The notes: generated by a model not told the origin, from the letters alone. Positions 51,158-59,717 are shown, numbered from the stretch's first letter. The stretch: DNA of 64,000 bases from an uncultured Dysosmobacter sp. (GCA_934565855.1 CAKTIO010000003.1:193733-257732); one strand, 5' to 3'. Translations and numbers: made by a program.

Positions 51158-52048
51158 ATGAACAGCAGTATCGAAGATAAGGACAATACCCTGGAAAAAC
51201 GGATTCAAAATGCTTCCCTCACACGGGGGCAGCACCGCATCGCTGATTATTTCTTAAAAAATCAACGGCGGATCTGCAACATGACCAGCTTGTCTATCGC
51301 ACGGGAAATCGGCGTCAGCGATGCCTCAGTTATCCGTTTTTCCAGAGCAATCGGTTATGATGGCTTCGCTGAATTAAAAGAAAGTCTCTACTCACACCTG
51401 ACACAAGAATTGACCAGTATCAATGTCGGTAATTTTGCTCCTGACGAGCGGCTACATTTTCAAAATAACGAATTTAAAAGCCTGGATTTTTCATCAGAAT
51501 TTCTCAAACTGATGAATCACAATATTGAGCAATCCATTTGTCAGAACAGCTCTTATCTGTATGACCGCGCAATTGATATCATCGTAAAAAGCCGCCGGAA
51601 ACTAATCATTGGCATTCGTGGAAGCCGCGGCTGTGCCATGCAGTTTTCCCGTCTATTAGGCTTTCTTTTGGACCGTGTGGAGCTTCTTGCCACCGGGGAG
51701 GGAGATGAACTTTCTTCCCTGCGAGGTGTTTCCAAAGAAGACGTCATCCTCACCATAAGCTACGCCAGATATTACAGGACTGATGCAGAGCTGGCGGAGC
51801 TGATCCGAAAAACCGGTGCATCTATCATCGTATTGACTGACAGCACAAAGTCCCCCTTGGCGCAGGTCGCAGATCTTCTTTTTCTGGTGGAAACAAAGCA
51901 CCTCGGTTTTTCTAATTCCACACAGGGTACTTCTTGCCTGTTGGAGTATCTTCTGACCCTTCTATGCTGGAAATATCCAGAGGAGTGTCAGGAACGCTTA
52001 AAAGAGCGCGAGCAGATTGTCGCCTCTTTACTGCTGGAGCATCAATGA
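51158..52048 (+). CDS. MurR/RpiR family transcriptional regulator
   Basis: The ATG at 51158 directly follows the LysR stop codon, with GGAGGGGG just upstream. The 296-residue protein has the RpiR helix-turn-helix domain (residues 15-85, SLSIAREIGVSDASVIRFSR) and an SIS effector domain (about 130-265, LIIGIRGSRGCAMQFSRLLG, then DVILTISYARYYR). Two regulators of different families co-transcribed in one cluster is uncommon. It may respond to an intermediate of the pathway. Confidence 0.88.
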   Translation: MNSSIEDKDNTLEKRIQNASLTRGQHRIADYFLKNQRRICNMTSLSIAREIGVSDASVIRFSRAIGYDGFAELKESLYSHLTQELTSINVGNFAPDERLHFQNNEFKSLDFSSEFLKLMNHNIEQSICQNSSYLYDRAIDIIVKSRRKLIIGIRGSRGCAMQFSRLLGFLLDRVELLATGEGDELSSLRGVSKEDVILTISYARYYRTDAELAELIRKTGASIIVLTDSTKSPLAQVADLLFLVETKHLGFSNSTQGTSCLLEYLLTLLCWKYPEECQERLKEREQIVASLLLEHQ

Positions 52049-52068
52049 TTTTTTACCACACATAAAGC

Positions 52069-52119
52069 ACAGGCACCGGTTCCGGCGGAATTTCCGCATG
52101 AAACCGGTGCCTGTTTCGT
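52069..52119 (+). terminator. Terminator of the LysR-RpiR operon
   Basis: ACAGGCACCGGTT (52069-52081) and AACCGGTGCCTGT (52102-52114) form a perfect stem, followed by TTCGT. After it, 52120-52300 is AT-rich and I recognise nothing in it. Confidence 0.7.
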
Positions 52120-52303
52120 ATGCCGAGGACTATCGCATTCTCTTTTTCCCTGCCGATAAAAATTTTCTTACAATTGCCCAATTCGATTTTTTCTGCCAAT
52201 TTTGCTACATAAACAAGCAGAAAAACTTTGTTTTTCAACCAAGGTGTATGGGTGCACCGCTATATTATCTAAAAATTTTCGATTTTTTTGGAAGAACGTC
52301 CCC

Positions 52304-52345
52304 TTGAATGTAGTAAATGTAGTAGTTAGGATTCTAAATGTAGTG
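52304..52345 (+). promoter_or_regulatory. Aldolase promoter with three AATGTAGT repeats
   Basis: TTGAAT (52304-52309) and TAGGAT (52327-52332) are 17 bases apart. AATGTAGTA at 52307, AATGTAGTAG at 52316 and AATGTAGTG at 52337 are direct repeats across the -35, spacer and start region. The tctC operator contains the same element as a dyad. Confidence 0.62.
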
Positions 52346-52396
52346 AATCTTGCAGATATTATCCAATTTCAATAGATGCGAATGGGGGAATCCAGT

Positions 52397-53392
52397 GTGA
52401 AAAATTTGATGCTGATGGACTGCACACTCCGCGATGGTGCAAACGTTATGGGTACCGGCTTTTCTGCCGAATTGACCAAGCTGATGATCGAGGGATTGAT
52501 CCGAAGCAATATTAAGGTCATTGAGATGGGCAATGCTTACGGAATCGGTGCAAATGAAACCGCCGCAAAAAAAGCCCCTCTTACAGACGAGGAGTATCTT
52601 CAGTTGGTTCAGCCCTACCTCTCTCAGGCAGAGATCGGTATGTTTATGGGAGTTAAGAACGCCAATGAGAAAAATATTGCGCTGGCGGCAAAACACGGAT
52701 TAAAATTCCTGCGTATGGGCGCCAACGCCGGTGACGGTGCACAGACTCTGGAGGGAATCAAGCTGGTCAAGCAGTACGGTATGAAGTGCCGTTACTCCAT
52801 GATGAAAGCCTACGTTCTCTCTCCTGAAAAGCTGGCAGAGGAGGCAAAAATGGTTGCCGACGCTGGCTTGGATGAAATTACCATCATGGATTCCGCTGGC
52901 ACTATGCTGCCGGAGGAAGCAGAGGTCTATGCCAGGGCTGTATCCGGCGCGGTCTCTATTCCTGTGGCTTTTCATGGTCATAACAATCTGGGGCTCTCTG
53001 TGGCAAATGCCTTGGCGGCAATCCGTGGCGGTGCCACGGTTGTGGACTGCGGACTCATGGGAATGGCTCGCAGCGCGGGAAATATTTCCACAGAACTGAT
53101 TGCCGCTGTTCTCAAGCGTCAGGGAGAGCTTTCCTATGTGGATCTGGACACTCTGCTGAACTTTATTGAGCAAGAATTGGAACCTGCTATGGCAGAATAT
53201 TACCACTGCCCTGTTAAGCCGTTGGATCTGGTATATGGTTATGCCGGCTGCCACTCTAATTTCTATCCCAACATCTCTGCGGTGGCTCAGGAAAAAAATG
53301 TTCCACTGTTCAAACTGATTTGCGCTGTCTGCGCTGTTGACCGCAAAGCACCTTCTTTGGAACTGATCCGAAAAATTGCGGATACTCTGTAA
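52397..53392 (+). CDS. HMGL-like aldolase (4-hydroxy-2-oxovalerate aldolase-related)
   Basis: A GTG at 52397 behind GGGGGA is the preferred start, giving 331 residues; ATGs at 52376 and 52382 lack a binding site. The DRE-TIM barrel signature LMDCTLRDGANVMGTGF is at residues 6-22, and the divalent metal motif is AFHGHNNLGLSVANALAAIR near 195. TVVDCGLMGMARSAGNIST matches the DmpG group. Members cleave 4-hydroxy-2-oxo acids to pyruvate and an aldehyde. No aldehyde dehydrogenase partner is adjacent, unlike DmpG, so the natural reaction may differ. Confidence 0.85.
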   Translation: MKNLMLMDCTLRDGANVMGTGFSAELTKLMIEGLIRSNIKVIEMGNAYGIGANETAAKKAPLTDEEYLQLVQPYLSQAEIGMFMGVKNANEKNIALAAKHGLKFLRMGANAGDGAQTLEGIKLVKQYGMKCRYSMMKAYVLSPEKLAEEAKMVADAGLDEITIMDSAGTMLPEEAEVYARAVSGAVSIPVAFHGHNNLGLSVANALAAIRGGATVVDCGLMGMARSAGNISTELIAAVLKRQGELSYVDLDTLLNFIEQELEPAMAEYYHCPVKPLDLVYGYAGCHSNFYPNISAVAQEKNVPLFKLICAVCAVDRKAPSLELIRKIADTL

Positions 53393-53434
53393 TCATTCCA
53401 TCACCATTATGACTAAAGTAAGGAGATGCCAATC

Positions 53435-54373
53435 ATGACTGTTTACTTAAGTGAGCATATCTGCAGCTCTGCCAGAAAAAAACTGGAAGCTGTTGCAACA
53501 ATCGTTGATAATTTTGACCATCCGGAAGAAATTGATGCTGCCATTGTGCGTACGGCTCCAATCACCGCTGAATTTCTGGCAAAGGCAGACCGGTTGAAGG
53601 TCATTGGCAAGCATGGCGTAGGCTATAACAACGTTGACGTTCCCGCAGTAAAGGCGAAGGGAATTCCCATGGTATATACTCCCCTTGCCAATGCTGACTC
53701 CGTTGCAGAATTTGTAGTCGGTCTGCTTCTGGCATTAGAACGTGGCTTTTACGCTGCAAATCAAAAGTGCCGCCGTGGAGAATTTAAAAAAATTGCACCC
53801 GCAGATTTTATGGGAACCCAATTGAGAGGAAAGGTACTCGGGCAGATCGGCATGGGAAATATCGCCCAACGGATCGCCGCCATTATGCAGAATGGTTTTG
53901 GTGTAAAGGTCTTGGCATATGATCCTTTCATTTCTGATGAAGAAGCTGCTAAACGCGGCTTTGAAAAAGTAGATACTGTTGAACACTTATTGGAGCGTTC
54001 AGATATGATCAATATCAACGTTCCTCTGACCAATGGTACCCGCGATTTGATTTCCGGTAAAATGTTTGACCATTTTAAACCGGGTGCTGTGCTGGTCAAT
54101 GCTGCCCGCGGCGGCATTGTCAATGAAAAGGATCTTTATGATGCCTTGGTCAGCGGCAAATTAAAGGCAGCCGCATGTGATACTTTTGTTCAGGAACCCC
54201 CCACGCCGGAAAACTACAAGGACTTGCTCTCCTTGGAAAACTTCAGCGCAACTCCCCACTTAGGTGGAAACACAGACGATGCACTGGAAAATGCGGGAAA
54301 TCAAGTGGTAGATGATATTTTGAATGTTCTTTCCGGCGGCAAACCGAATTGCTTAATTCCTGAATTGCGCTAA
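53435..54373 (+). CDS. D-2-hydroxyacid dehydrogenase (3-phosphoglycerate dehydrogenase-like)
   Basis: The ATG at 53435 has AAGGAG nine bases upstream; the ATG at 53426 would overlap that site. The 312-residue protein has the NAD motif LGQIGMGNIAQRIAAIM. The catalytic residues lie in NAARGGIVNEKDLYDAL (Arg), DTFVQEPPTPE (Glu) and TPHLGGNTDDALEN (His). It follows the aldolase gene by 42 bp. The substrate is probably the 2-oxo or 2-hydroxy acid of this pathway. Confidence 0.88.
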   Translation: MTVYLSEHICSSARKKLEAVATIVDNFDHPEEIDAAIVRTAPITAEFLAKADRLKVIGKHGVGYNNVDVPAVKAKGIPMVYTPLANADSVAEFVVGLLLALERGFYAANQKCRRGEFKKIAPADFMGTQLRGKVLGQIGMGNIAQRIAAIMQNGFGVKVLAYDPFISDEEAAKRGFEKVDTVEHLLERSDMININVPLTNGTRDLISGKMFDHFKPGAVLVNAARGGIVNEKDLYDALVSGKLKAAACDTFVQEPPTPENYKDLLSLENFSATPHLGGNTDDALENAGNQVVDDILNVLSGGKPNCLIPELR

Positions 54374-54407
54374 ATCACACAATTAATCCTATACCAACCT
54401 TCCTTTA

Positions 54408-54452
54408 TAAAATGCAGACCACGCGGAAATCCGCGTGGTCTGCATTTTGTTT
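54408..54452. terminator. Bidirectional terminator
   Basis: AATGCAGACCACGCGG (54411-54426) and CCGCGTGGTCTGCATT (54431-54446) form a perfect 16-bp stem followed by TTGTTT. It serves the convergent dehydrogenase and surface protein genes. Confidence 0.92.
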
Positions 54453-54464
54453 CTGCTATGCTCT

Positions 54465-57131
54465 TCAGTTTTCCTGCTTGCTGCGCTTTCCGGTGAAGGT
54501 CACGGCAGCCAGTCCGGTCAGAGACAGCACCGCCATCGCCGCCCAGAAAGCGGAGATATCACCAGTCTTAGGCGCATCCGCCATTGGAACGTCCTCCTCC
54601 GGGATATCCGCAGGCTCTTCCGGTGTTTCAGGGATATCTGGTGTAGTGGGAACATCCTCGTCTACCGGCAGATCTGTCTTGGGAACATCATCATCCGGAA
54701 TGCTGGGCTCCGGGTCCAGAGGATGTCCGTCATCACTGGGACCAGAGGGAGTGTCCCCGCCACCGGGAGTCGGAGGTGTCACAGTCGTTCTGTCATAGCG
54801 CAGGGTCAGAACGCCTTCTTCATCTACGCTTACCGTAATGGACTCCGGTGTGCAGGAGGTATAAGTGTATTCTGCATTGTCATAATTGGTCAGCTTTTCC
54901 ACATCGTTTACTGTAATGGTCTTTCCGACCTCATCGGACAGGCTGCTCTCTACCTTGCCCTGCAGCTCATTGTTCAGATAATACTCGTGTACTACCTTAT
55001 ACGCACCATGAATGCCGTGCGCCGCCTTCAGAGACAGCTCTCCGGTAGCTTTCTCCACCGGAGTATACTCTGCCGCATGATAAGGAGCCGTGTGTGCCTC
55101 CCAGCGGCTGCCCTCGCTGTCATCAAACCAACCGGTGATGGCATGCGTGCAATCCGGCTCACCATCCAACGTCCACTTCTCACCGACCGCCGCAAAGGTC
55201 AAAGACGCGCCGTTCTCGTTGTAGATATCATCACCGGCAGTATTGGCGTGGTTATTATACAGCACCGCTTTCGGGTTGATCTCCATCTGGTTGGCGTTGT
55301 AAACACCGCCGCCCAGTGCTTCCCGGCAAGCCTCATAGCCTTCGTCAGCATCCCATGTCCCGTTGTTGCAGATCACAGTTCCCGCGCCGATGTAGGCTTT
55401 ACCAAAATTGGTGATACCGCGGACATAGTTGTCCGTGATCTGGACATCCGCACCATCCTCAAAGGTCAAAGTCGTATTTTCCGTAGTCCAAGTATAAAAC
55501 TGCTGGTCATTTTCATCCCAGCCGTATACCGCCATAGTAATGGCACCCTTTTCAGGATAATACTTATCTTCATCCCCCTTACTCCAACGGTAGCCATTTC
55601 CGGTTACAATAAATTTACCGCCAGCCTTTATATCCACGGCGCCCGTGGACTGTGTCATCAATGCACGGCTGCCACAATTACGAATCGTCAGTGTGGTCCC
55701 CTCATTGACTTCACAAACTCTCCTGCCATACAGGTTATAGCCAATATCATCATTCTCTAACAGCGCTGTCGCACCATTTTCCAATTTCAGACCGCATTTT
55801 GTCAGTCCCTGCCGCTCACAGTCCTTTACTGTGAATGAAGAATTATTCACATAAATATTGAAACTGGTCAAGCCATTGATCCGCATTGCATCACTCAGTA
55901 AAAATTCTGACCCGTTGACAACATTCAAGTTGCCATAAGCTTCCGCCATCATGGCGGTATACTCCATATCTTCCAGTGTCAGAGTAGAGTCATCTACATT
56001 GATAGTGGCATCCGGAGAAGTGTAGATACCAGTTTTGGTAAACCGGCATTCCGTTCCCTGTTCCAGATTTAACACGCCTTTGCTGCCAATGGTTGCACTC
56101 CAGTTTCGGGTTTCCTCCGTTTCAAAAGAAACCACTGTGTTCCGGAAGGTCAGTATTCCCTGAATTGTCAAGTCACCGTTATCTGTTTTTTGCTTGGGAA
56201 CCGCCACTTCATTGCCATTACCATTGATAATAACTGTCGTGCCTTCCCGAATGAAATTCACCGTCAGTTCGTCGCTCAGCAGCAAATCAATTTCGCCTGT
56301 ATTTTCGCCGCTCATCACTGCTTCCACAGCGTCATTCAAGGAGTTATACTTTACATCTCCAATCGCGGCGACTACGGTATTTTCCATCCGCTCGCTGACT
56401 GTGACCTGAACGCTGGGCATTTCCACATCCTCACCCAGCTCGTAAGCGTCCGTATTCAGAACCGCCGTGCATTCATATGTTCCGGCACTGGTAGACTGAT
56501 AGTCCTCACAGGTCCAATTCACAGGAACTTCCACCTGTTGATTCCTGGTGGAAGCCGCATCGTTCAATGTCAGCGTCATGGTTTCCAGCTCTACCGTGCT
56601 GTCCTCTTTTTCCTCAGCAGCGGCGCTGTCCGCAGTCTCTTCGGAAGCTTCCTGCGGCTGCTGAACCTCTTCCGGAAGCTCTTCTTCCTGCTGATCTTCT
56701 CCGGCAGGAGCCGCAGCTTCATTCGTCTCCTCGGACTGCTGTACTTCTTCCTCCTGCGCGTCCTCCTTCACAGGCTCCTCTGCCTGCTCCGGCTCCTGAA
56801 CTGGATCTTCCTCTGCCGGTTCTGTCACTACGGGTTTCTCCGGCTGCTCCGCAGGAAGCGTCACTGCCTGCTGTTCGGCGGGCTGCTCCTCCTCCACGGG
56901 AACCTCTACCACAGCGGTAAGCTTGTCCGGCAGCCGTTTCTGCACCTGAGACCACGGGGTACCGTAGTCCACCGCAAGCTTGTTCACCTCGCTGGTAACG
57001 GATCGGATGGTCCCGCCCGCTTCCACGCCGTCCTCGTCACTGTCAGCCAGAGCGCTGACACTGACCAGGCTCATGGTCATGCTGAATGCCATCCATGCAG
57101 CCAGCAGCTTTTGTAATTTCTTTCTTGCCAT
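54465..57131 (-). CDS. Sortase-type surface protein with beta-helix-like body
   Basis: The 888-residue protein has a signal peptide (KKLQKLLAAWMAFSMTMSLV, cleavage near SALAD), a strongly acidic Glu/Gln/Pro stretch (about 85-185) and an Ig-like module. A parallel-beta-type repeat body spans about 270-690 (NINGNG-like and FTVKDC-like strands). The proline-rich stalk (STPSGPSDD-like, 800-850) leads to a sorting signal: APKTGD, a hydrophobic helix and KRSKQEN. This predicts covalent wall attachment by a sortase, not found in the window. Its leader carries a c-di-GMP-I riboswitch. The start follows AAGGAGA. Confidence 0.87.
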   Translation of the reverse strand: MARKKLQKLLAAWMAFSMTMSLVSVSALADSDEDGVEAGGTIRSVTSEVNKLAVDYGTPWSQVQKRLPDKLTAVVEVPVEEEQPAEQQAVTLPAEQPEKPVVTEPAEEDPVQEPEQAEEPVKEDAQEEEVQQSEETNEAAAPAGEDQQEEELPEEVQQPQEASEETADSAAAEEKEDSTVELETMTLTLNDAASTRNQQVEVPVNWTCEDYQSTSAGTYECTAVLNTDAYELGEDVEMPSVQVTVSERMENTVVAAIGDVKYNSLNDAVEAVMSGENTGEIDLLLSDELTVNFIREGTTVIINGNGNEVAVPKQKTDNGDLTIQGILTFRNTVVSFETEETRNWSATIGSKGVLNLEQGTECRFTKTGIYTSPDATINVDDSTLTLEDMEYTAMMAEAYGNLNVVNGSEFLLSDAMRINGLTSFNIYVNNSSFTVKDCERQGLTKCGLKLENGATALLENDDIGYNLYGRRVCEVNEGTTLTIRNCGSRALMTQSTGAVDIKAGGKFIVTGNGYRWSKGDEDKYYPEKGAITMAVYGWDENDQQFYTWTTENTTLTFEDGADVQITDNYVRGITNFGKAYIGAGTVICNNGTWDADEGYEACREALGGGVYNANQMEINPKAVLYNNHANTAGDDIYNENGASLTFAAVGEKWTLDGEPDCTHAITGWFDDSEGSRWEAHTAPYHAAEYTPVEKATGELSLKAAHGIHGAYKVVHEYYLNNELQGKVESSLSDEVGKTITVNDVEKLTNYDNAEYTYTSCTPESITVSVDEEGVLTLRYDRTTVTPPTPGGGDTPSGPSDDGHPLDPEPSIPDDDVPKTDLPVDEDVPTTPDIPETPEEPADIPEEDVPMADAPKTGDISAFWAAMAVLSLTGLAAVTFTGKRSKQEN

Positions 57132-57159
57132 TTTTCAATCTCCTTTTTGAAGAATGAAG

Positions 57160-57255
57160 TCCTGGCGGCTGGGCTGACCTGCGAAGGTCCTTCTCCTTCG
57201 TTTAGTCCCCTGGCTTTGCGTCCTGCCCTTTCGGACAGTTTGCCTTTGCAGTGCA
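57160..57255 (-). promoter_or_regulatory. Second cyclic-di-GMP-I (GEMM-I) riboswitch
   Basis: On the minus strand the core reads GGCAAACTG, a stem closed by a GAAA tetraloop, GGACGCAAAGCC, a second stem with GAAGGAGAAGGACCTTC, then AGGTCAGCC and the closing CAGCCGCC. This is the GEMM-I order with a receptor-type second stem. The aptamer ends about 30 bases before the ribosome binding site of the 888-residue protein, and no clear terminator is visible in between, which suggests translational control. Confidence 0.88.
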
Positions 57256-57490
57256 TCATGCGCTTTCCGCGCTCAAACCTTTCCGGTTTTCTGGCATCAG
57301 TATACACCCAGCCTGTTACAAAATTGGTTACATTTTGCGGTTTTACGTTCATTTTAACGGCACATTAACAGTACAATATTTCCAGAGTATTCGTCATATT
57401 TTTATGCGAGTTGCATAAAAATTTATATTTCTTTCCAAAATACGGTCCTTTTTCGCCTTTTTTCCACAGGGCATTGCTTTTTTCGTGCCA

Positions 57491-57503
57491 GGTCTGGTAT
57501 AAT
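57491..57503 (+). promoter_or_regulatory. Extended -10 promoter of the VOC gene
   Basis: TATAAT (57498-57503) is preceded by TGG; the upstream TTGCTT (57474-57479) is a weak -35 at 18 bases. Together with the riboswitch this accounts for most of the 420-base gap before the VOC gene. Confidence 0.6.
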
Positions 57504-57551
57504 TTTTATATCTTTCCCACTCAAAAACATTTCACAAATCTGGAGGACATC

Positions 57552-57908
57552 ATGAGTACACCTATCCCCACCTTCCGCATCAAACATGTCGGCATCAACA
57601 ATCCCAATGATGCTGCCGCCGAGGTCATGCTGGAGACCCTGTCCAAAACCTTCGACCTTCCCCGCGCCAACGAGACGGATTCCCACATCTTCGCCGGAAG
57701 CCTGTTTGAGGTCATGAAAAATACCCGGTACGGCGAATACGGTCACGTCGCCCTGCAAACCGAGGACGTGGAAGCCGCCATTGCCTACTTTGCTGAAAAG
57801 GGCATTGGCATTCAGGAGGATACCATCCGCCGGGATGACCAGGGACACATCATCTTTGCCTATTTACAGCTGGAAATTGGCGGCTTTGCCTTCCATCTGA
57901 CCAAGTAA
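57552..57908 (+). CDS. VOC superfamily (glyoxalase-like) protein
   Basis: The ATG at 57552 follows TGGAGG; the open frame upstream crosses the promoter. The 118-residue protein has the VOC fold pattern (IKHVGINNPN at the start, YGHVALQTEDVEAAIAYFAE with a metal-site His, FAYLQLEIGGFAFHLTK at the end). It resembles the stand-alone VOC domain often linked to 2-keto-3-deoxy acid aldolases. No aldolase is adjacent, so the role is unknown. Confidence 0.8.
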   Translation: MSTPIPTFRIKHVGINNPNDAAAEVMLETLSKTFDLPRANETDSHIFAGSLFEVMKNTRYGEYGHVALQTEDVEAAIAYFAEKGIGIQEDTIRRDDQGHIIFAYLQLEIGGFAFHLTK

Positions 57909-57926
57909 AGCATTCCTCTAAAGCAT

Positions 57927-57977
57927 AAAGCCCCTGAAGCACAGACCATTTTGGTCCTCATGCTTCAGGGGCTTTTT
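57927..57977. terminator. Bidirectional terminator
   Basis: AAAGCCCCTGAAGCA (57927-57941) and TGCTTCAGGGGCTTTTT (57961-57977) form a perfect stem for the convergent VOC and rubrerythrin genes. Confidence 0.92.
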
Positions 57978-57980
57978 CTA

Positions 57981-58589
57981 TTATTTTCCCTGTAAGGGCT
58001 TCGCGCCCCAGGGTGTCAGCTCCAGACGAATGAAATATCCCTGCTCATGCTGGCACACCGGACAGCTCTTGGGAGCCTCCTTCGCCTGCAGGATATGCCC
58101 GCAGTTCAGGCACATCCAACCGCAGACCGTATCCGACACAAACAGCTTTCCCTCCTCCAGCAGGTCGGCATAAAAGCCGAACCGGTTTCCGTGGGTCTGT
58201 TCAATGGTGGCGATCTGCTGAAAGGACGCCGCTACGGTGGGAAAGCCCTCCTCCCGCGCCGTCTGCGCAAAGGCAGGATACACCGGATCAAACTCCTCAT
58301 ACTCATTGTGCTGGGCATCCCGCAGCAGGCGCAGCACCTGATTGGACAGTGACACCGGATAGCTCCCGTCTATGGAAACGGTCTGCCCTGCCGCCTCTTT
58401 CATATGCTGGTAAAAGATCTCCGCATGCTCCTTCTCCTGCTGCGCGGTGAAACAGAACACCGCCTCCAAAACCGGAAGCTTCTGCTGGCGGCACAGCCCG
58501 GCAGCAAAGGTATAGCGGTTGCGCGCCTGACTTTCCCCGGCAAAGGCACGCATCAGGTTCTGTAGAGTCTGGGACTTTGAAAGCTCCAT
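57981..58589 (-). CDS. rbr: Rubrerythrin
   Basis: The ATG at 58589 behind AGGAGGAG gives 202 residues. The diiron ferritin-like domain carries the ligand motifs FAGESQARNRY, EKEHAEIFYQH, EYEEFDPVYP and IEQTHGNRF. A rubredoxin-type iron site with two CxxC pairs (MCLNCGHI and SCPVCQHE) lies near residue 155-180. Rubrerythrin reduces hydrogen peroxide in anaerobes. Order and spacing of domains are classical. Confidence 0.94.
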   Translation of the reverse strand: MELSKSQTLQNLMRAFAGESQARNRYTFAAGLCRQQKLPVLEAVFCFTAQQEKEHAEIFYQHMKEAAGQTVSIDGSYPVSLSNQVLRLLRDAQHNEYEEFDPVYPAFAQTAREEGFPTVAASFQQIATIEQTHGNRFGFYADLLEEGKLFVSDTVCGWMCLNCGHILQAKEAPKSCPVCQHEQGYFIRLELTPWGAKPLQGK

Positions 58590-58650
58590 AAGCAAGCTCC
58601 TCCTGTGAAGATTTTCCATAGTTTTCACAGAAGCTGCCTGATTTATGCCG

Positions 58651-58670
58651 CAAAACTCTTCTGAGTTTTG
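58651..58670. promoter_or_regulatory. Inverted repeat upstream of rubrerythrin
   Basis: CAAAACTC (58651-58658) and GAGTTTTG (58663-58670) are perfect inverted copies around TTCT, 62 bases upstream of the rbr start. It may be an operator or a leader hairpin. It does not match the PerR consensus as I know it. Confidence 0.45.
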
Positions 58671-58793
58671 TCCGACCTCCAATTTACTGGGAATTTTGAA
58701 ATTGTAACCGTTTTGAAATGGATTTTTTTCATACATCTGCTACATTGATGGCAGAAGGGTCCTATTCTTTACACAATAAAGGAGGCTGCTGCC

Positions 58794-59717
58794 ATGAAAC
58801 TCCGCGCTCTTCCCGCGCTTTTACTGGCACTCTGCCTGCTGGGCGGCTGCCAGCAAACCCCACCCACGTCAGAAGGCTCTCAGGGCTCCCAAGAAGAACC
58901 ATTCGTCTTCACCCGGGAGAATTTCCCACGGATGAATGGGTCTACCTCCACAGTGCCGCTGGGCAAGACCATCGCCAGCGTGCTGCTGGGAGAAAGTCAG
59001 GATGAGGTCAGCGACCTGATCCAATTTACTAAAACCACACAATCCTATTTCGACCTGATGGATGGTTCTGCGGACATTCTAATCTCTGCGGAACCGGCGG
59101 ATTCTGTCTGGGATGAAAAGAATGCCCGGAATTATACCTGGGAAATGCAGCCCTTCGCCACCGATGCGCTGGTATTCGTTGTCAATCAGAACAATCCCAT
59201 TGACAGTCTCACTACGGAGCAGGTACAGCGCATTTACACCGGAGAGTTTACCAACTGGTCGGAGGTAGGCGGAGAGGATCTGGACATCGTACCCTTCCAG
59301 CGGAACGAGGGAGCGGGCAGCCAGACCGCCATGCTGAATCTGGTGATGCAGGACCGGCTGATGATGGAAGCACCGGAGGAATATGTCCGGGGAGAAATGG
59401 GCGACCTGCTCCGCTCCGTGGCGGCATATGACAACTCCGCCTCCGCCATCGGCTACACGGTCTATTACTATGCCAACGACATGAAGATGGCAGAGGGGCT
59501 GAAAATCCTTGCCATTGATGGTGTTATGCCCACGGATGAAACCATTCGTGACAAGAGCTACCCCTTCCTGAACAACTACTACACCGTGATTCCCAGTGGA
59601 CTTTCTGAGGAGGACCCTGCCCGGATCCTGTATAACTGGATCCTCAGTGAGGATGGGCAGAGGGTCGTGGCGCGCCAGGGCTATGTCTCTGTACTGGATG
59701 TGGAGGTCCCGTCATGA
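58794..59717 (+). CDS. PstS-like substrate-binding lipoprotein
   Basis: The 307-residue protein has lipobox LGGC (Cys18) and a PstS-like phosphate-binding fold. MNGSTSTVPLGKTIAS resembles the first ligand loop, and FVVNQNNPIDSLTTEQVQRIYTGEFTN with RNEGAGSQTAMLNLVM matches the PstS middle region. No Pst permease or ATPase genes are adjacent, so it may be a sensor or orphan binding protein. The start follows AAAGGAGG. It overlaps the next gene by four bases. Confidence 0.82.
   Translation: MKLRALPALLLALCLLGGCQQTPPTSEGSQGSQEEPFVFTRENFPRMNGSTSTVPLGKTIASVLLGESQDEVSDLIQFTKTTQSYFDLMDGSADILISAEPADSVWDEKNARNYTWEMQPFATDALVFVVNQNNPIDSLTTEQVQRIYTGEFTNWSEVGGEDLDIVPFQRNEGAGSQTAMLNLVMQDRLMMEAPEEYVRGEMGDLLRSVAAYDNSASAIGYTVYYYANDMKMAEGLKILAIDGVMPTDETIRDKSYPFLNNYYTVIPSGLSEEDPARILYNWILSEDGQRVVARQGYVSVLDVEVPS

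Noticed and set aside
57077..57352. A small open frame running through the second riboswitch
   Set aside because: It overlaps the conserved aptamer core and lacks a binding site; the RNA structure explains the sequence conservation better.
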